DNA of 64,000 nucleotides. Origin: Flavobacterium sp. GTDB taxonomy: Bacteria; Bacteroidota; Bacteroidia; Flavobacteriales; Flavobacteriaceae. The first letter of the stretch is position 1. Every line of letters begins with the position of its first letter. Where the stretch lies: the NCBI RefSeq assembly GCF_017744675.1, contig NZ_JAGIAV010000001.1, positions 800,907 to 864,906 of the forward strand, in the 5' to 3' direction. The position numbers and the translations under genes are program-made. This document shows, in pieces, positions 1 through 8,662 of the stretch. The notes below the pieces were generated by a model that made no database searches, was not told the DNA's origin, and was given only the letters and a program-made list of their open reading frames with translations.

Positions 1-344
1 TCGCTGCAAAAGCAGATGCTTCTTTAAATTTCCCTGTTGAAATCGAAATTACAAACAACGCTAACAACGACCTAAAAGCAGGTATGTACGGAACAGCAAA
101 CTTTGGTGCTAAAAACCAACAACAAAACTTAAAAGTGGTTCCTAGAAATGCTTTTGTTGGAAGTGTGAGCAGCAATGAAATCTTTGTTGTAGAAAATGGC
201 GTTGCTAAATTGAAAAAAGTGGTAGCTGGAAGAATTTTAGGTGATAAAGTTGAAATCATCAGTGGTTTGAATGACGGAGAAGTTGTAATTGTTACAGGTC
301 AAATCAACTTACAAGACGGAAATAAAGTAGAAATTATCAAGTAA
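1..344 (+). CDS. RND efflux periplasmic adaptor, C-terminal end (partial)
   Basis: The reading frame is open from the left edge (codons begin at base 3) to a TAA at 342-344, so only the last 113 or so codons are present. The visible part contains a beta-barrel stretch (LKAGMYGTANF) and a membrane-proximal domain with GDKVEIISGLNDGEVVIVTG, which is typical of HlyD/MexA-type adaptors. It lies 122 nt upstream of an RND permease on the same strand, so the two probably form an envelope efflux pump, with a TolC-like channel encoded elsewhere. The family call is inferred from the tail and the context. Confidence 0.85.
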   Translation, partial: AAKADASLNFPVEIEITNNANNDLKAGMYGTANFGAKNQQQNLKVVPRNAFVGSVSSNEIFVVENGVAKLKKVVAGRILGDKVEIISGLNDGEVVIVTGQINLQDGNKVEIIK

Positions 345-466
345 GCTTTAAGCATTAAGCTATAGGCTATAAGCCTTATTGCCAAAACCTATAGCATTGT
401 GAAAAAAATGAATTTAAACCTTAAAGCTTAAAGCATACAGCCTAAAGCTTATAGCATTAAAAAAAT
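345..466. repeat. AAGCTTTAAGC-type imperfect palindromic intergenic repeat
   Basis: The gap between adaptor and permease consists almost entirely of reiterated, partly inverted short words such as AAGCTTTAAGC, AAGCTATAGGC, GGCTATAAGCC, CTTAAAGCTTAAAGC and CCTAAAGCTTATAGC. It has no coding capacity. It can fold on itself and so may be an mRNA-stability or translation-spacing element inside the efflux operon. Confidence 0.55.
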
Positions 467-3400
467 ATGAAATTAGCCGAAATATCCATAAAACGTCCGT
501 CGTTGGTAATTGTATTGTTTACAATTCTGACTCTTGGTGGATTGTTCAGTTACAGCCAATTGGGCTACGAGCTGATCCCAAAATTTGAAACCAACGTTAT
601 TACGGTTTCAACTGTATATCCTGGAGCTTCTCCAAGTGAGGTTGAAAATACAGTAACAAAGAAAATTGAAGATGCGATTGCGTCTCTTGAAAATATCAAA
701 AAAATCGATTCGAAATCTTACGAGAGTCTTTCGATTGTATCGATTACATTGACTTCAAATGCTAATGTTGATATTTCGATGAACGATGCTCAGCGTAAAA
801 TCAATGCCATTTTAAGTGATCTTCCAGACGATGCAGATCCGCCGTCATTAACTAAATTCTCTTTGAGTGATTTACCAATTATGACACTTGGTGCGAATGG
901 AAAAATGGACGAAGCAGCGTTTTACGATTTGATCGATAAAAAGATTGCTCCCGTTTTATCTCGTGTACAAGGGGTTGCTCAGGTAAATATTATTGGTGGT
1001 CAAGAGCGTGAGATTCAAGTAAACCTTGATGCAGTAAAAATGCAAGGTTACGGACTTTCTGTTCCGCAAGTGCAGCAGACTATTTTAACTTCGAATCTAG
1101 ATTTCCCAACAGGAAACATTCAGACTCGTAATCAAAAAATCCTGATCCGTTTAGCAGGTAAATATAGAAACGTTGACGAATTAAGAAACTTAGTAGTTTC
1201 TTCTAAAGACGGAATCCAAATTCGTTTAGGTGAAATTGCCGATGTTCAGGATACGCAAAAAATCGCAGAGAAAATTGCACGTGTAGATCAAAAAAGTGCA
1301 ATTGTACTTCAAATTGTAAAACAATCAGATGCCAATGCCGTTGCGGTAAGTGAGCAGTTGATTAAAACGATTAAAACTCTAGAGAACGATTACAAATCGG
1401 CTCAATTAAAATTAGAAGTAGCCAAAGATAGTACTGTCTTTACTCTTGAAGCAGCAGATTCTGTTGTACACGATTTATTAATTGCGGTTATTCTGGTAGC
1501 ATTTGTAATGTTGTTCTTCTTGCACAGTATTAGAAACTCTTTAATCGTAATGGTGTCTATTCCAGCATCTTTGATTGCTACATTTATTGGTATTTATTTG
1601 TTGGGCTACACGCTTAACTTAATGTCTTTACTTGGTTTATCTCTTGTAGTTGGTATTCTTGTGGATGACGCGATTGTGGTATTGGAGAATATTTACCGAC
1701 ACATGGAGATGGGTAAAAGCCGAATTCGTGCAGCTTATGATGGTACTGCCGAGATTGGTGCAACCGTAACTTCGATTACATTAGTAATTGTGGTGGTGTT
1801 CTTGCCAATTGCAATGAGTACAGGATTGGTATCGAATATTATTACACAATTCTGTGTTACGGTAATTATCTCTACGATGTTCTCTTTATTGGCTTCGTTT
1901 ACTATTATTCCTTGGTTATCTTCTCGTTTTGGAAAACTAGAGCACATTGAAGGTAAAAACCTTTTCGGAAAAATTATCTTAGGATTTGAAAGCTACTTAA
2001 CTCGTTTTACTAACTGGGTTTCTAACTTATTGAACTGGTGTTTAGATCACTATATTAAAACAATGGTGGTTATTATCGTAATGTTCTTTGGTACGATCTT
2101 CTGGTTAATGGGAGGCGGATATATTGGAGGAGAGTTCTTCGCGTCATCTGATAGTGGAGAGTTCTTAGTACAAATCGAGATGCCAAAAGATGCTTCGTTA
2201 GAGCAGACTAACTTTATGACGCAAAAAGCAGAAGCTTTCTTAAAAGGAGAGAAGTATGTTTTCAGCCAAATTACAACTGTAGGACAAACCAGTGAAGGTT
2301 TAGGAGCAGCTCAGGCAACGGCTTATAAAGCGGAGATTGACGTTAAAATGATCGATCAAAAAGATCGTACAGACGACGCCAACGTATATGCTGCAAAAGT
2401 AAAACGTAAATTAGAAAAAGTTTTAGTTGGAGCCAAAGTAAAAACAGTTCCTGTAGGTATCTTAGGTACTGCTGAGGATGCAACCTTAGGTTTGATCGTG
2501 ACAGGTCCTAACGTAGAAAGCGCGATGAAATTTGCTAAAATGGCTGAAGCAGAGCTACGTACTATTCCTGGAACAACTGAGATTAAATTAACAGTTGAAG
2601 ATGGAAACCCAGAGATCAACGTTCAGGTTGACAGAGATAAAATGGCTGCTTTAGGACTAACGCTTCAAACAGTTGGTTTAACGATGCAGACAGCTTATAG
2701 CGGTAATACTGATGGTAAATTTAGAGCTGGTGAGTACGAATATGACATCAACATCAAATACAACGAATTTGATAGAAAAAACATCACAGACGTTAGTAAC
2801 TTGATTTTCATCAACAATGCAGGTCAGCAAATTAAATTAAATCAATTTGCAACAATTACCGAAGGTTCTGGACCAAGTAAATTAGAGCGTAGAGATAAAA
2901 CAGCTTCTGTAACCGTACAAGGACAGAATGTTGGGGTGCCAGCAGGAACAATCGTTCAGCAATGGCAAGCAAAATTAGATAAATTGCAAAAACCAACTGG
3001 AGTTAACTACATCTGGGGTGGTGACCAAGAGAACCAATCTGAAGGATTTGGTACTTTAGGAATCGCATTATTAGCGGCTATTATCTTGGTTTATCTTGTA
3101 ATGGTTGGATTATATGACAGTTTCGTTCACCCGTTTGTTGTATTGTTCGCTATTCCGCTTTCGTTCATTGGGGTTTTATTTGCACTTGCATTAACAAACA
3201 ATACTTTAAATATCTTTACCATCTTAGGGGTAATCATGTTGATTGGTCTGGTGTGTAAGAATGCGATCATGCTTGTCGATTATACCAATCAGCGTAGAGC
3301 AGCAGGAGAGTCTATCAGAAATGCCTTGATTCAAGCCAACCACGCTCGTTTGCGTCCGATCTTGATGACAACCATTGCGATGGTGTTCGGTATGTTCCCA

Positions 3401-3643
3401 ATTGCATTAGCATCTGGAGCTGGAGCTGAATGGAAAAACGGATTAGCATGGGTAATCATTGGAGGTTTGATCTCTTCATTATTCCTTACGTTAATTGTGG
3501 TTCCTGTAATCTATGATATTATGGAGAAAATCATTAGAAAATTCTCTAAAGGAGAAAAAATCGACTACGAAGCTGAAATGCATGCCGATTATGTTCATGC
3601 CGAATTAAGCGATGACGGTTTTAATCCAAAACATACCCATTAA
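467..3643 (+). CDS. efflux RND transporter permease (HAE1-type inner-membrane pump)
   Basis: This is a 1058-aa protein of the usual AcrB/MexB-family length. It starts with the typical amphipathic N-terminus and first TM helix (ISIKRPSLVIVLFTILTLGG), followed by a large periplasmic loop (PGASPSEVE). The second TM bundle carries the proton-relay Asp pair in VGILVDDAIVVLENIY at about residues 395-405. A second periplasmic loop and a C-terminal TM bundle follow, with the conserved Lys in LVCKNAIMLVDYTNQRR near residue 930. It is the proton-driven pump partner of the upstream adaptor and would export drugs or other amphiphiles. The substrate cannot be read from the sequence. The frame is intact. 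Confidence 0.95.
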   Translation: MKLAEISIKRPSLVIVLFTILTLGGLFSYSQLGYELIPKFETNVITVSTVYPGASPSEVENTVTKKIEDAIASLENIKKIDSKSYESLSIVSITLTSNANVDISMNDAQRKINAILSDLPDDADPPSLTKFSLSDLPIMTLGANGKMDEAAFYDLIDKKIAPVLSRVQGVAQVNIIGGQEREIQVNLDAVKMQGYGLSVPQVQQTILTSNLDFPTGNIQTRNQKILIRLAGKYRNVDELRNLVVSSKDGIQIRLGEIADVQDTQKIAEKIARVDQKSAIVLQIVKQSDANAVAVSEQLIKTIKTLENDYKSAQLKLEVAKDSTVFTLEAADSVVHDLLIAVILVAFVMLFFLHSIRNSLIVMVSIPASLIATFIGIYLLGYTLNLMSLLGLSLVVGILVDDAIVVLENIYRHMEMGKSRIRAAYDGTAEIGATVTSITLVIVVVFLPIAMSTGLVSNIITQFCVTVIISTMFSLLASFTIIPWLSSRFGKLEHIEGKNLFGKIILGFESYLTRFTNWVSNLLNWCLDHYIKTMVVIIVMFFGTIFWLMGGGYIGGEFFASSDSGEFLVQIEMPKDASLEQTNFMTQKAEAFLKGEKYVFSQITTVGQTSEGLGAAQATAYKAEIDVKMIDQKDRTDDANVYAAKVKRKLEKVLVGAKVKTVPVGILGTAEDATLGLIVTGPNVESAMKFAKMAEAELRTIPGTTEIKLTVEDGNPEINVQVDRDKMAALGLTLQTVGLTMQTAYSGNTDGKFRAGEYEYDINIKYNEFDRKNITDVSNLIFINNAGQQIKLNQFATITEGSGPSKLERRDKTASVTVQGQNVGVPAGTIVQQWQAKLDKLQKPTGVNYIWGGDQENQSEGFGTLGIALLAAIILVYLVMVGLYDSFVHPFVVLFAIPLSFIGVLFALALTNNTLNIFTILGVIMLIGLVCKNAIMLVDYTNQRRAAGESIRNALIQANHARLRPILMTTIAMVFGMFPIALASGAGAEWKNGLAWVIIGGLISSLFLTLIVVPVIYDIMEKIIRKFSKGEKIDYEAEMHADYVHAELSDDGFNPKHTH

Positions 3644-3661
3644 TAGTTTTAATTTTTGATA

Positions 3662-3690
3662 GAAATTCCGAAGTCCGAAATCGGAATTTC
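3662..3690. repeat. small hairpin GAAATTCCGA / TCGGAATTTC
   Basis: Perfect 10-bp arms lie at 3662-3671 and 3681-3690, 19 nt after the permease stop. The hairpin has no T-tract, so it is more likely a 3'-end stabilising hairpin than a terminator. Confidence 0.5.
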
Positions 3691-3698
3691 AAAATGAA

Positions 3699-3750
3699 AA
3701 ATCCCAGATTCCAAATCCCGATGCTTCGGGAGGAATTTGGGATTTTTTTA
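3699..3750 (+). terminator. rho-independent terminator of the RND operon
   Basis: AAATCCCAGATTCC (3699-3712) pairs with GGAATTTGGGATTT (3732-3745) with one mismatch. The loop contains the nested hairpin TCCCGATGCTTCGGGA. A run of T follows at 3743-3749. Confidence 0.75.
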
Positions 3751-3766
3751 ATCAAGGCTAAAAATA

Positions 3767-3853
3767 TTTCACGCAGATTTTACAGATTTTAGCAGATTTA
3801 ATTAGAAAAAATCTGGGTTGATCTACTTAAATCTTTTTTAAATCTGCGTGAAA
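3767..3853. repeat. palindromic TTTCACGCAGATTT element
   Basis: Arms TTTCACGCAGATTT (3767-3780) and AAATCTGCGTGAAA (3840-3853) are perfect 14-bp inverted repeats. They flank a middle of reiterated CAGATTT/AAATCTG words. It looks like a member of the dispersed non-coding palindromes common in flavobacterial intergenic DNA. Together with the preceding terminator it fills the 323-nt gap before the MFS gene, where I see no other gene. Confidence 0.6.
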
Positions 3854-3966
3854 AAATATACCAGTTTTAATAAATTCTATACTAAAGTTCTTCAAATTGG
3901 AGTTTGGGATTTTTTTATAGTTAATTGAAAAATCTGTTTATTTGCATCACCTTACAAAAAAACATT

Positions 3967-5217
3967 ATGCTACAAAAAGACAAATCTGCAGCGATTGGTT
4001 TTATTTTTATAACCATGTTAATAGACATTACAGGATGGGGAATTATAATTCCTGTAATACCAAAATTAATTGAAGAACTGATTCACGGAGATATCAGCGA
4101 AGCCGCAAAAATTGGTGGTTGGTTGACTTTCGCGTATGCGATCACGCAATTTGTTTTTGCTCCCGTAATCGGAAATTTAAGCGATAAATTCGGAAGAAGG
4201 CCAATCATCTTAATTTCCCTTTTCGGATTTTCATTAGATTATCTTTTATTGGCATTTTCGCCAACTATTGTTTGGCTTTTTATAGGAAGAATTATCGCTG
4301 GAGTTACTGGCGCAAGTATTACTACTGCTTCAGCTTATATTGCGGATGTCAGCACTCCCGAAAACCGAGCTAAAAACTTCGGATTAGTAGGTGCCGCTTT
4401 CGGATTAGGATTTATTATCGGACCTGTTATTGGCGGACTTTTAGGTCAATACGGATCACGTGTTCCTTTTTACGCCGCTGCCATTTTATGTATGGTAAAC
4501 TTTCTTTACGGATTTTTCATTTTGCCAGAATCGCTTAAAAAAGAAAATCGCCGACCTTTCGATTGGAAACGCGCCAACCCAATTGGAGCTATTTTAGGTT
4601 TAAGAAAACACCCAACATTGATTGGTTTAATTGTAGCTATATTTCTTTTATATGTAGGTTCGCATGCGGTTCAAAGCAATTGGAGTTTCTTCACGATTTA
4701 CCAATTTAATTGGAATGAAAGAATGATCGGAATTTCATTAGGAATTATCGGTCTATTGGTTGGAGTGGTGCAAGGTGGTTTAGTACGTTACATCAATCCA
4801 AAAATAGGAAATGAAAAAAGCATTTACATCGGTTTAGCCTTATATACAATCGGAATGCTACTGTTTGCTTTTGCAACAGAAAGTTGGATGATGTTTGTGT
4901 TTTTAATTCCGTATTGTCTTGGTGGAATCGCAGGACCAGCCCTACAATCTGTTGTGGCAAGTAAAGTTGCACCGAGTGAACAAGGAGAAATTCAAGGAAC
5001 TTTGACCAGTTTAATGAGTGCCTCTTCTATAATTGGTCCGCCAATGATGGCCAATACATTTTACTTTTTTACGCATGATGATGCACCATTCAAATTTGCA
5101 GGAGCACCTTTTATTTTGGGTGGAGTTTTAATGTTGCTAAGTACAGTTGTTGCTTATTTTTCATTGAAAAAACATGCCGTTGCAAAAACTGAAATCGAGA
5201 GTCAAGAAATACTATAA
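3967..5217 (+). CDS. TetA-like (TCR/Tet family) MFS efflux transporter
   Basis: An integral membrane protein of 416 aa with about 12 hydrophobic helices. It carries the MFS motif A NLSDKFGRRP near residue 70, and the helix-5 antiporter-type region IGPVIGGLLGQYG follows. The overall plan matches drug/H+ antiporters of the TetA class. The frame is open 14 codons further upstream, but the ATG at 3967 begins MLQKDKSAAIGF, the usual N-terminus of this group, and is preferred. The gene is monocistronic and ends in a strong terminator. The drug specificity is not deducible, and chromosomal flavobacterial members are not necessarily tetracycline pumps. Confidence 0.9.
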   Translation: MLQKDKSAAIGFIFITMLIDITGWGIIIPVIPKLIEELIHGDISEAAKIGGWLTFAYAITQFVFAPVIGNLSDKFGRRPIILISLFGFSLDYLLLAFSPTIVWLFIGRIIAGVTGASITTASAYIADVSTPENRAKNFGLVGAAFGLGFIIGPVIGGLLGQYGSRVPFYAAAILCMVNFLYGFFILPESLKKENRRPFDWKRANPIGAILGLRKHPTLIGLIVAIFLLYVGSHAVQSNWSFFTIYQFNWNERMIGISLGIIGLLVGVVQGGLVRYINPKIGNEKSIYIGLALYTIGMLLFAFATESWMMFVFLIPYCLGGIAGPALQSVVASKVAPSEQGEIQGTLTSLMSASSIIGPPMMANTFYFFTHDDAPFKFAGAPFILGGVLMLLSTVVAYFSLKKHAVAKTEIESQEIL

Positions 5218-5221
5218 AACT

Positions 5222-5253
5222 AAAAAGTCTTCATTTTAATGAAGACTTTTTTA
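5222..5253. terminator. bidirectional terminator between convergent genes
   Basis: AAAAGTCTTCATT (5223-5235) and AATGAAGACTTTT (5238-5250) are perfect arms with A-rich and T-rich flanks on both sides. The hairpin can therefore stop the MFS transcript (+) and the CHAT/retropepsin transcript (-). Confidence 0.85.
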
Positions 5254-5301
5254 TTATTTGGAATTTGGTCCCGAAGTTTCGGGATGGAATTTGGAATTTC
5301 A

Positions 5302-5739
5302 TTATTTTAAATACAAATAATAATTATAATAATCAATTATTGCTTTTCCTTCCAATAAAAGATCAGCACCGATAATGCCGTGAACAGCTTTTGCCTTAAA
5401 AGATTCTAAAGCTTCGTTTACATGGGAAAGATCAAAAATTACGATACTAAAATCTTTGCTTTTCCAACTTCCTAATTGCAGTTTATTTTGAGATGAAATC
5501 TGTGTTGCCATTCCAGTTCCGCCGGCTCCAGAAGCCTTTGTTTTAGAATTTTTTGCAGCAAGTTCAAAACGTTCAATACATTCAAAACCTACGCAAGTAT
5601 TGGATGCGCCTGTGTCTAAAATGAAATTTCCAGAAATGCCATTAATCTTGGCTTTAATCTGCAAATGCTGTGTTTTGGTTATTTTAAACTTTATTTTTTT
5701 GTAGTTCTCTGTTTTGAGAATTTCGTGAAGATTTTCCAT
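5302..5739 (-). CDS. retropepsin-like aspartic protease (clan AA)
   Basis: A small protein of 145 aa. It has the single-domain retropepsin signature ILDTGASNT (catalytic Asp near residue 42) and the second hydrophobic-Gly motif HGIIGADLL near residues 120-127. One such domain supplies half an active site, so it would act as a homodimer. No signal peptide is evident. The start at 5739 (MENLHEILK) is preferred over the one at 5772 because the extra 11 residues lie deeper in the upstream gene. The gene still overlaps the end of the CHAT gene by 56 nt, which implies translational coupling. Substrate unknown; a functional link to the CHAT protease is inferred only from the overlap. Confidence 0.8.
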   Translation of the reverse strand: MENLHEILKTENYKKIKFKITKTQHLQIKAKINGISGNFILDTGASNTCVGFECIERFELAAKNSKTKASGAGGTGMATQISSQNKLQLGSWKSKDFSIVIFDLSHVNEALESFKAKAVHGIIGADLLLEGKAIIDYYNYYLYLK

Positions 5740-8317
5740 TCCTGTACTGATTGAAACCCAAAAATAAACCAATTACAGCCAAAAAACTAATGATGTAATA
5801 GATATAATTTGAAGACTTTTCAGGTTGTTCAAGAGTGCCATAGTATACAAAAGCACTCCAATAATAAGGCGATTTCTTTGCATTTGGAATGTTTTCATCT
5901 TTTAAAAATGCTCTTTTTGCATTTGCTGCTGCCTGTACAAAAGAAGAATCGTGTTTTATTTCTTTATAAAAATAATCCATAAAAACAGAAGTCGTATAAT
6001 CGTTGACGTTCCATAAAGAAAAGAGCAGATTTTGTGCTCCAGCAAACTGAAAACCTCTGGCAATACTCATTGCTCCTTCACCTTTATACAATTTTCCAAT
6101 TCCAGTTTCGCAGGCGCTTAATACAACCAAATCGGGGTTGAGCTGTAAACTGTATAATTCAGAAAACAGAATTTCTCCGTCATGAAATTTGATACTCGCA
6201 GGAGTTTCAAGATCTCCCGAAGAAGCATGCGTACTGAGATGAATAATCGATTTTCCTATGGCATTGTTTTTAAAGTTGAGAAAAGTAGCATCTCCATTCT
6301 CAAAAAATTGGCCATCAAAATTATGTTTTATAGACTCTAACTCATTTTTAGAAAAACGTAGAGCATAATTGGTTTTTTCGAAAATAGGGAAAAGGCCTAA
6401 AACATTCGTTGTTCCATTTGAAAGTGCATTTGCATTCAAATATAATTCTGCAGAGTTATTGTATGCAATGTCAAATTTATCCAACAAATAATGCATTTTA
6501 GTAAAGTTAGACGTGTTGGAAGTTTCGCTTACTAGCGCTTCAAAAGGCAAAAAAGACAAAATTCCGTCAGGAACAATAATTAAGTTTTTATGCTTTCCGA
6601 TTTTTGGAATTTGAAGTTTCTGATAAACTTTATTTCCAAGGATATTATACTTTTTAGGATTGCTGGAAATTGCCGACGGATCTTTGAAAAGTTCAATAAA
6701 TGAAAGCAATTCTGGAAAAGCTTTATGATCTGTATCAATCTTATGCAATGTAATTTTTTTATTTTCAAGAGTGAAATTGTAGATGCAATGATTTCCAAAA
6801 AAATACTCGATCAATACCGCTTTGTCTTTTTCCAGCTTTTCATAAAGCTTAGCCAAATCCAATTTAGAATTTGTGTTTTGATTGGTTTTGTTCTGCTTTG
6901 TTTTTAAAAGCAACATCAATTCATTTTGCTTTTTAACAGCTTCATTGATTTTAGAAATATCGGCGGCTTCCAATTTTTGCTGCTCTTTTAGAATCGTAGT
7001 ACTCCAGTTTTGAAGCTGCTGTAAAATCAGTTTTTCTTCTCTTGAAATAGTTTCAATATTTTTAAGATGCTTTTTTAAGACAGCAGATTTTGTTTGTTCT
7101 GAAAGCAGAAAAGCACTTTCGATATAATTTGCGTTTCGCTCTTTTTCATATAAAGAAAGATAAATTTCAATGCATTTTTCGGTTCTGTTTCGGTTTCTAA
7201 CCTGAGATATAATTTTAGAATTTTCATAAACCAAAAGCGACTGAATCATTTCTTCAATCTTAAAAGCAAAGCCATAACTTTTCAAAGCATTTTTAGGCTG
7301 ATTTTCGGATAAATAAATCAAAGCTTGTAAATCTAAAGCATCTAATAAAACCGTTTCTGCATAAAGCGAATTCTCGTTTGGAAGCCTATTTTTTGAAACA
7401 GAATAATTAGGAAGAAGCGTTTTATATACTATTTCTAGATTTTTCTGCGCGTCAATTATATCACCTTCAGAAAAAGAAATAAAAGCAGCTTCATAATAAA
7501 ATTGTCCTATTTTTCGAGGTTCTCGTTTCGGATTTTTATTGAATTCAGTTTTAGCTTTTTCGAAATATTCAGAAGCCTTTTTAAAATCGTTTTGATCTAA
7601 TTTTAATTGCGCTAGATTTCGATACGCATTGGCTAAGGTTTCAGATTGCGTTTTGTCATTTTTTAGTAAAGAAACGGCTTTCAAGAAAGAATTCTCGGCT
7701 TCTGATTTTTTGGCTGACAAAACATAATTTGTTCCTAAATTATTGAGTAAAACACCTTTTTGAACAGCAGAAAGTTTTTCGGTTTGAATTGTTTTTTCTA
7801 TTAAGTCGATTGCTTTATAGATGTTTCCTGTATTTTGATAAACGTTAGAAAGATTGAGAATTGCAGCTGTTTTTTGCAATTGGTTTTTCTCCAGATTGGC
7901 AATAAAATAATACTGCTTTATAATATTTTCTGCGTTTTCATAATCGCCCAAAATTGTATATAAATTGCCCAAAGGCTTCAGGCAGAATTCAATAATATCG
8001 TAATTAGAAAGTTTGTTTTTCTGATAAAGCAACCAAGCTTTTTCGTAGCTTTTTACCGCTTCTAAATTCTGTCCAAACTGATTTTCATAATAAGCTTTAT
8101 TGCAGTTTAAAATAACAATGGCCAGTAATTCGTCTTTAGTTTTAGGGTTCGCGGTTTTCCAAAAATCACTTTCTGTATTTTTTAAATTTTGTAACGCTTC
8201 TGCGGAAGGATTAGCAGTAAAACTATCAATAGCATTATAGATTTTTTCAGCCTGATGCTGTCCAAAAACATTTAGACTCAGGAAAAAGATTAAACCATAT
8301 AAGCGATATAAGTTCAT
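5684..8317 (-). CDS. TPR-CHAT domain protease, exported and membrane anchored
   Basis: An 877-aa protein. An N-terminal signal peptide (LYGLIFFLSLNVFGQ) is followed by a long array of tetratricopeptide-like helical repeats (about residues 30-400) and a coiled linker. A C-terminal CHAT caspase-like domain carries both catalytic motifs: His in HLSTHASSGD near residue 697 and Cys in LSACETGIGKLYKGEGA near residue 735. A single TM helix (IYYIISFLAVIGLFLGF) precedes a short basic tail. The topology suggests a periplasm-facing protease held in the inner membrane, with TPRs as the sensing or binding arm. It is co-transcribed with, and overlaps, the retropepsin-like gene. Its 5' side borders a triple palindromic repeat. 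Confidence 0.9.
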   Translation of the reverse strand: MNLYRLYGLIFFLSLNVFGQHQAEKIYNAIDSFTANPSAEALQNLKNTESDFWKTANPKTKDELLAIVILNCNKAYYENQFGQNLEAVKSYEKAWLLYQKNKLSNYDIIEFCLKPLGNLYTILGDYENAENIIKQYYFIANLEKNQLQKTAAILNLSNVYQNTGNIYKAIDLIEKTIQTEKLSAVQKGVLLNNLGTNYVLSAKKSEAENSFLKAVSLLKNDKTQSETLANAYRNLAQLKLDQNDFKKASEYFEKAKTEFNKNPKREPRKIGQFYYEAAFISFSEGDIIDAQKNLEIVYKTLLPNYSVSKNRLPNENSLYAETVLLDALDLQALIYLSENQPKNALKSYGFAFKIEEMIQSLLVYENSKIISQVRNRNRTEKCIEIYLSLYEKERNANYIESAFLLSEQTKSAVLKKHLKNIETISREEKLILQQLQNWSTTILKEQQKLEAADISKINEAVKKQNELMLLLKTKQNKTNQNTNSKLDLAKLYEKLEKDKAVLIEYFFGNHCIYNFTLENKKITLHKIDTDHKAFPELLSFIELFKDPSAISSNPKKYNILGNKVYQKLQIPKIGKHKNLIIVPDGILSFLPFEALVSETSNTSNFTKMHYLLDKFDIAYNNSAELYLNANALSNGTTNVLGLFPIFEKTNYALRFSKNELESIKHNFDGQFFENGDATFLNFKNNAIGKSIIHLSTHASSGDLETPASIKFHDGEILFSELYSLQLNPDLVVLSACETGIGKLYKGEGAMSIARGFQFAGAQNLLFSLWNVNDYTTSVFMDYFYKEIKHDSSFVQAAANAKRAFLKDENIPNAKKSPYYWSAFVYYGTLEQPEKSSNYIYYIISFLAVIGLFLGFNQYRNGKSSRNSQNRELQKNKV

Positions 8318-8337
8318 ATTAAGCTGTTTTTTTTATT

Positions 8338-8651
8338 CCACAGAGATTCGCAAAGTTTTTCGCAAAGACACACAAAGATTAAAATTAACTTAGTGTATCT
8401 CTATGTAGCCTTTGTGTATCTCTGCGTAACATTTTATCCAATTATATATTCCACAGAGATTCGCAAAGTTTTTCGCAAAGACACACAAAGAATTAAAATT
8501 AACTTTGTGTATCTCTGTGTAACCTTTGTGCATCTTTGCGTAACATTTTATTCAATTATATATTCCACAGAGATTCATAAAGTTTTTCGCGAAGACACAC
8601 AGAGATTAAAATTAACTTAGCGTATCTCTGTGTAGCCTTTGTGCATCTCTG
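8338..8651. repeat. three tandem copies of a ~113-bp palindromic element
   Basis: Copies start with CCACAGAGATTC at 8338, 8451 and 8565, a period of 113-114 bp; the third is shortened. Each copy opens with CACAGAGATTCGCAAAG and closes with the approximate reverse complement (CTTTGTGTATCTCTGCG), so every unit is itself a large imperfect hairpin. The array fills the 345-nt gap between the PKD/barrel gene and the CHAT gene. Open frames within it only read through the repeat. A related palindrome occurs at 57876-58010. Confidence 0.85.
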
Positions 8652-8662
8652 CGGTATAGCCA

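Noticed and set aside
8393..8620. 75-codon plus-strand frame
   Set aside because: It reads straight through the tandem palindromic repeat and its product is itself repetitive.
8338..8651. Possible CRISPR array
   Set aside because: The units are 113-114 bp, each internally self-complementary, with no short-repeat/unique-spacer pattern and no cas genes nearby.
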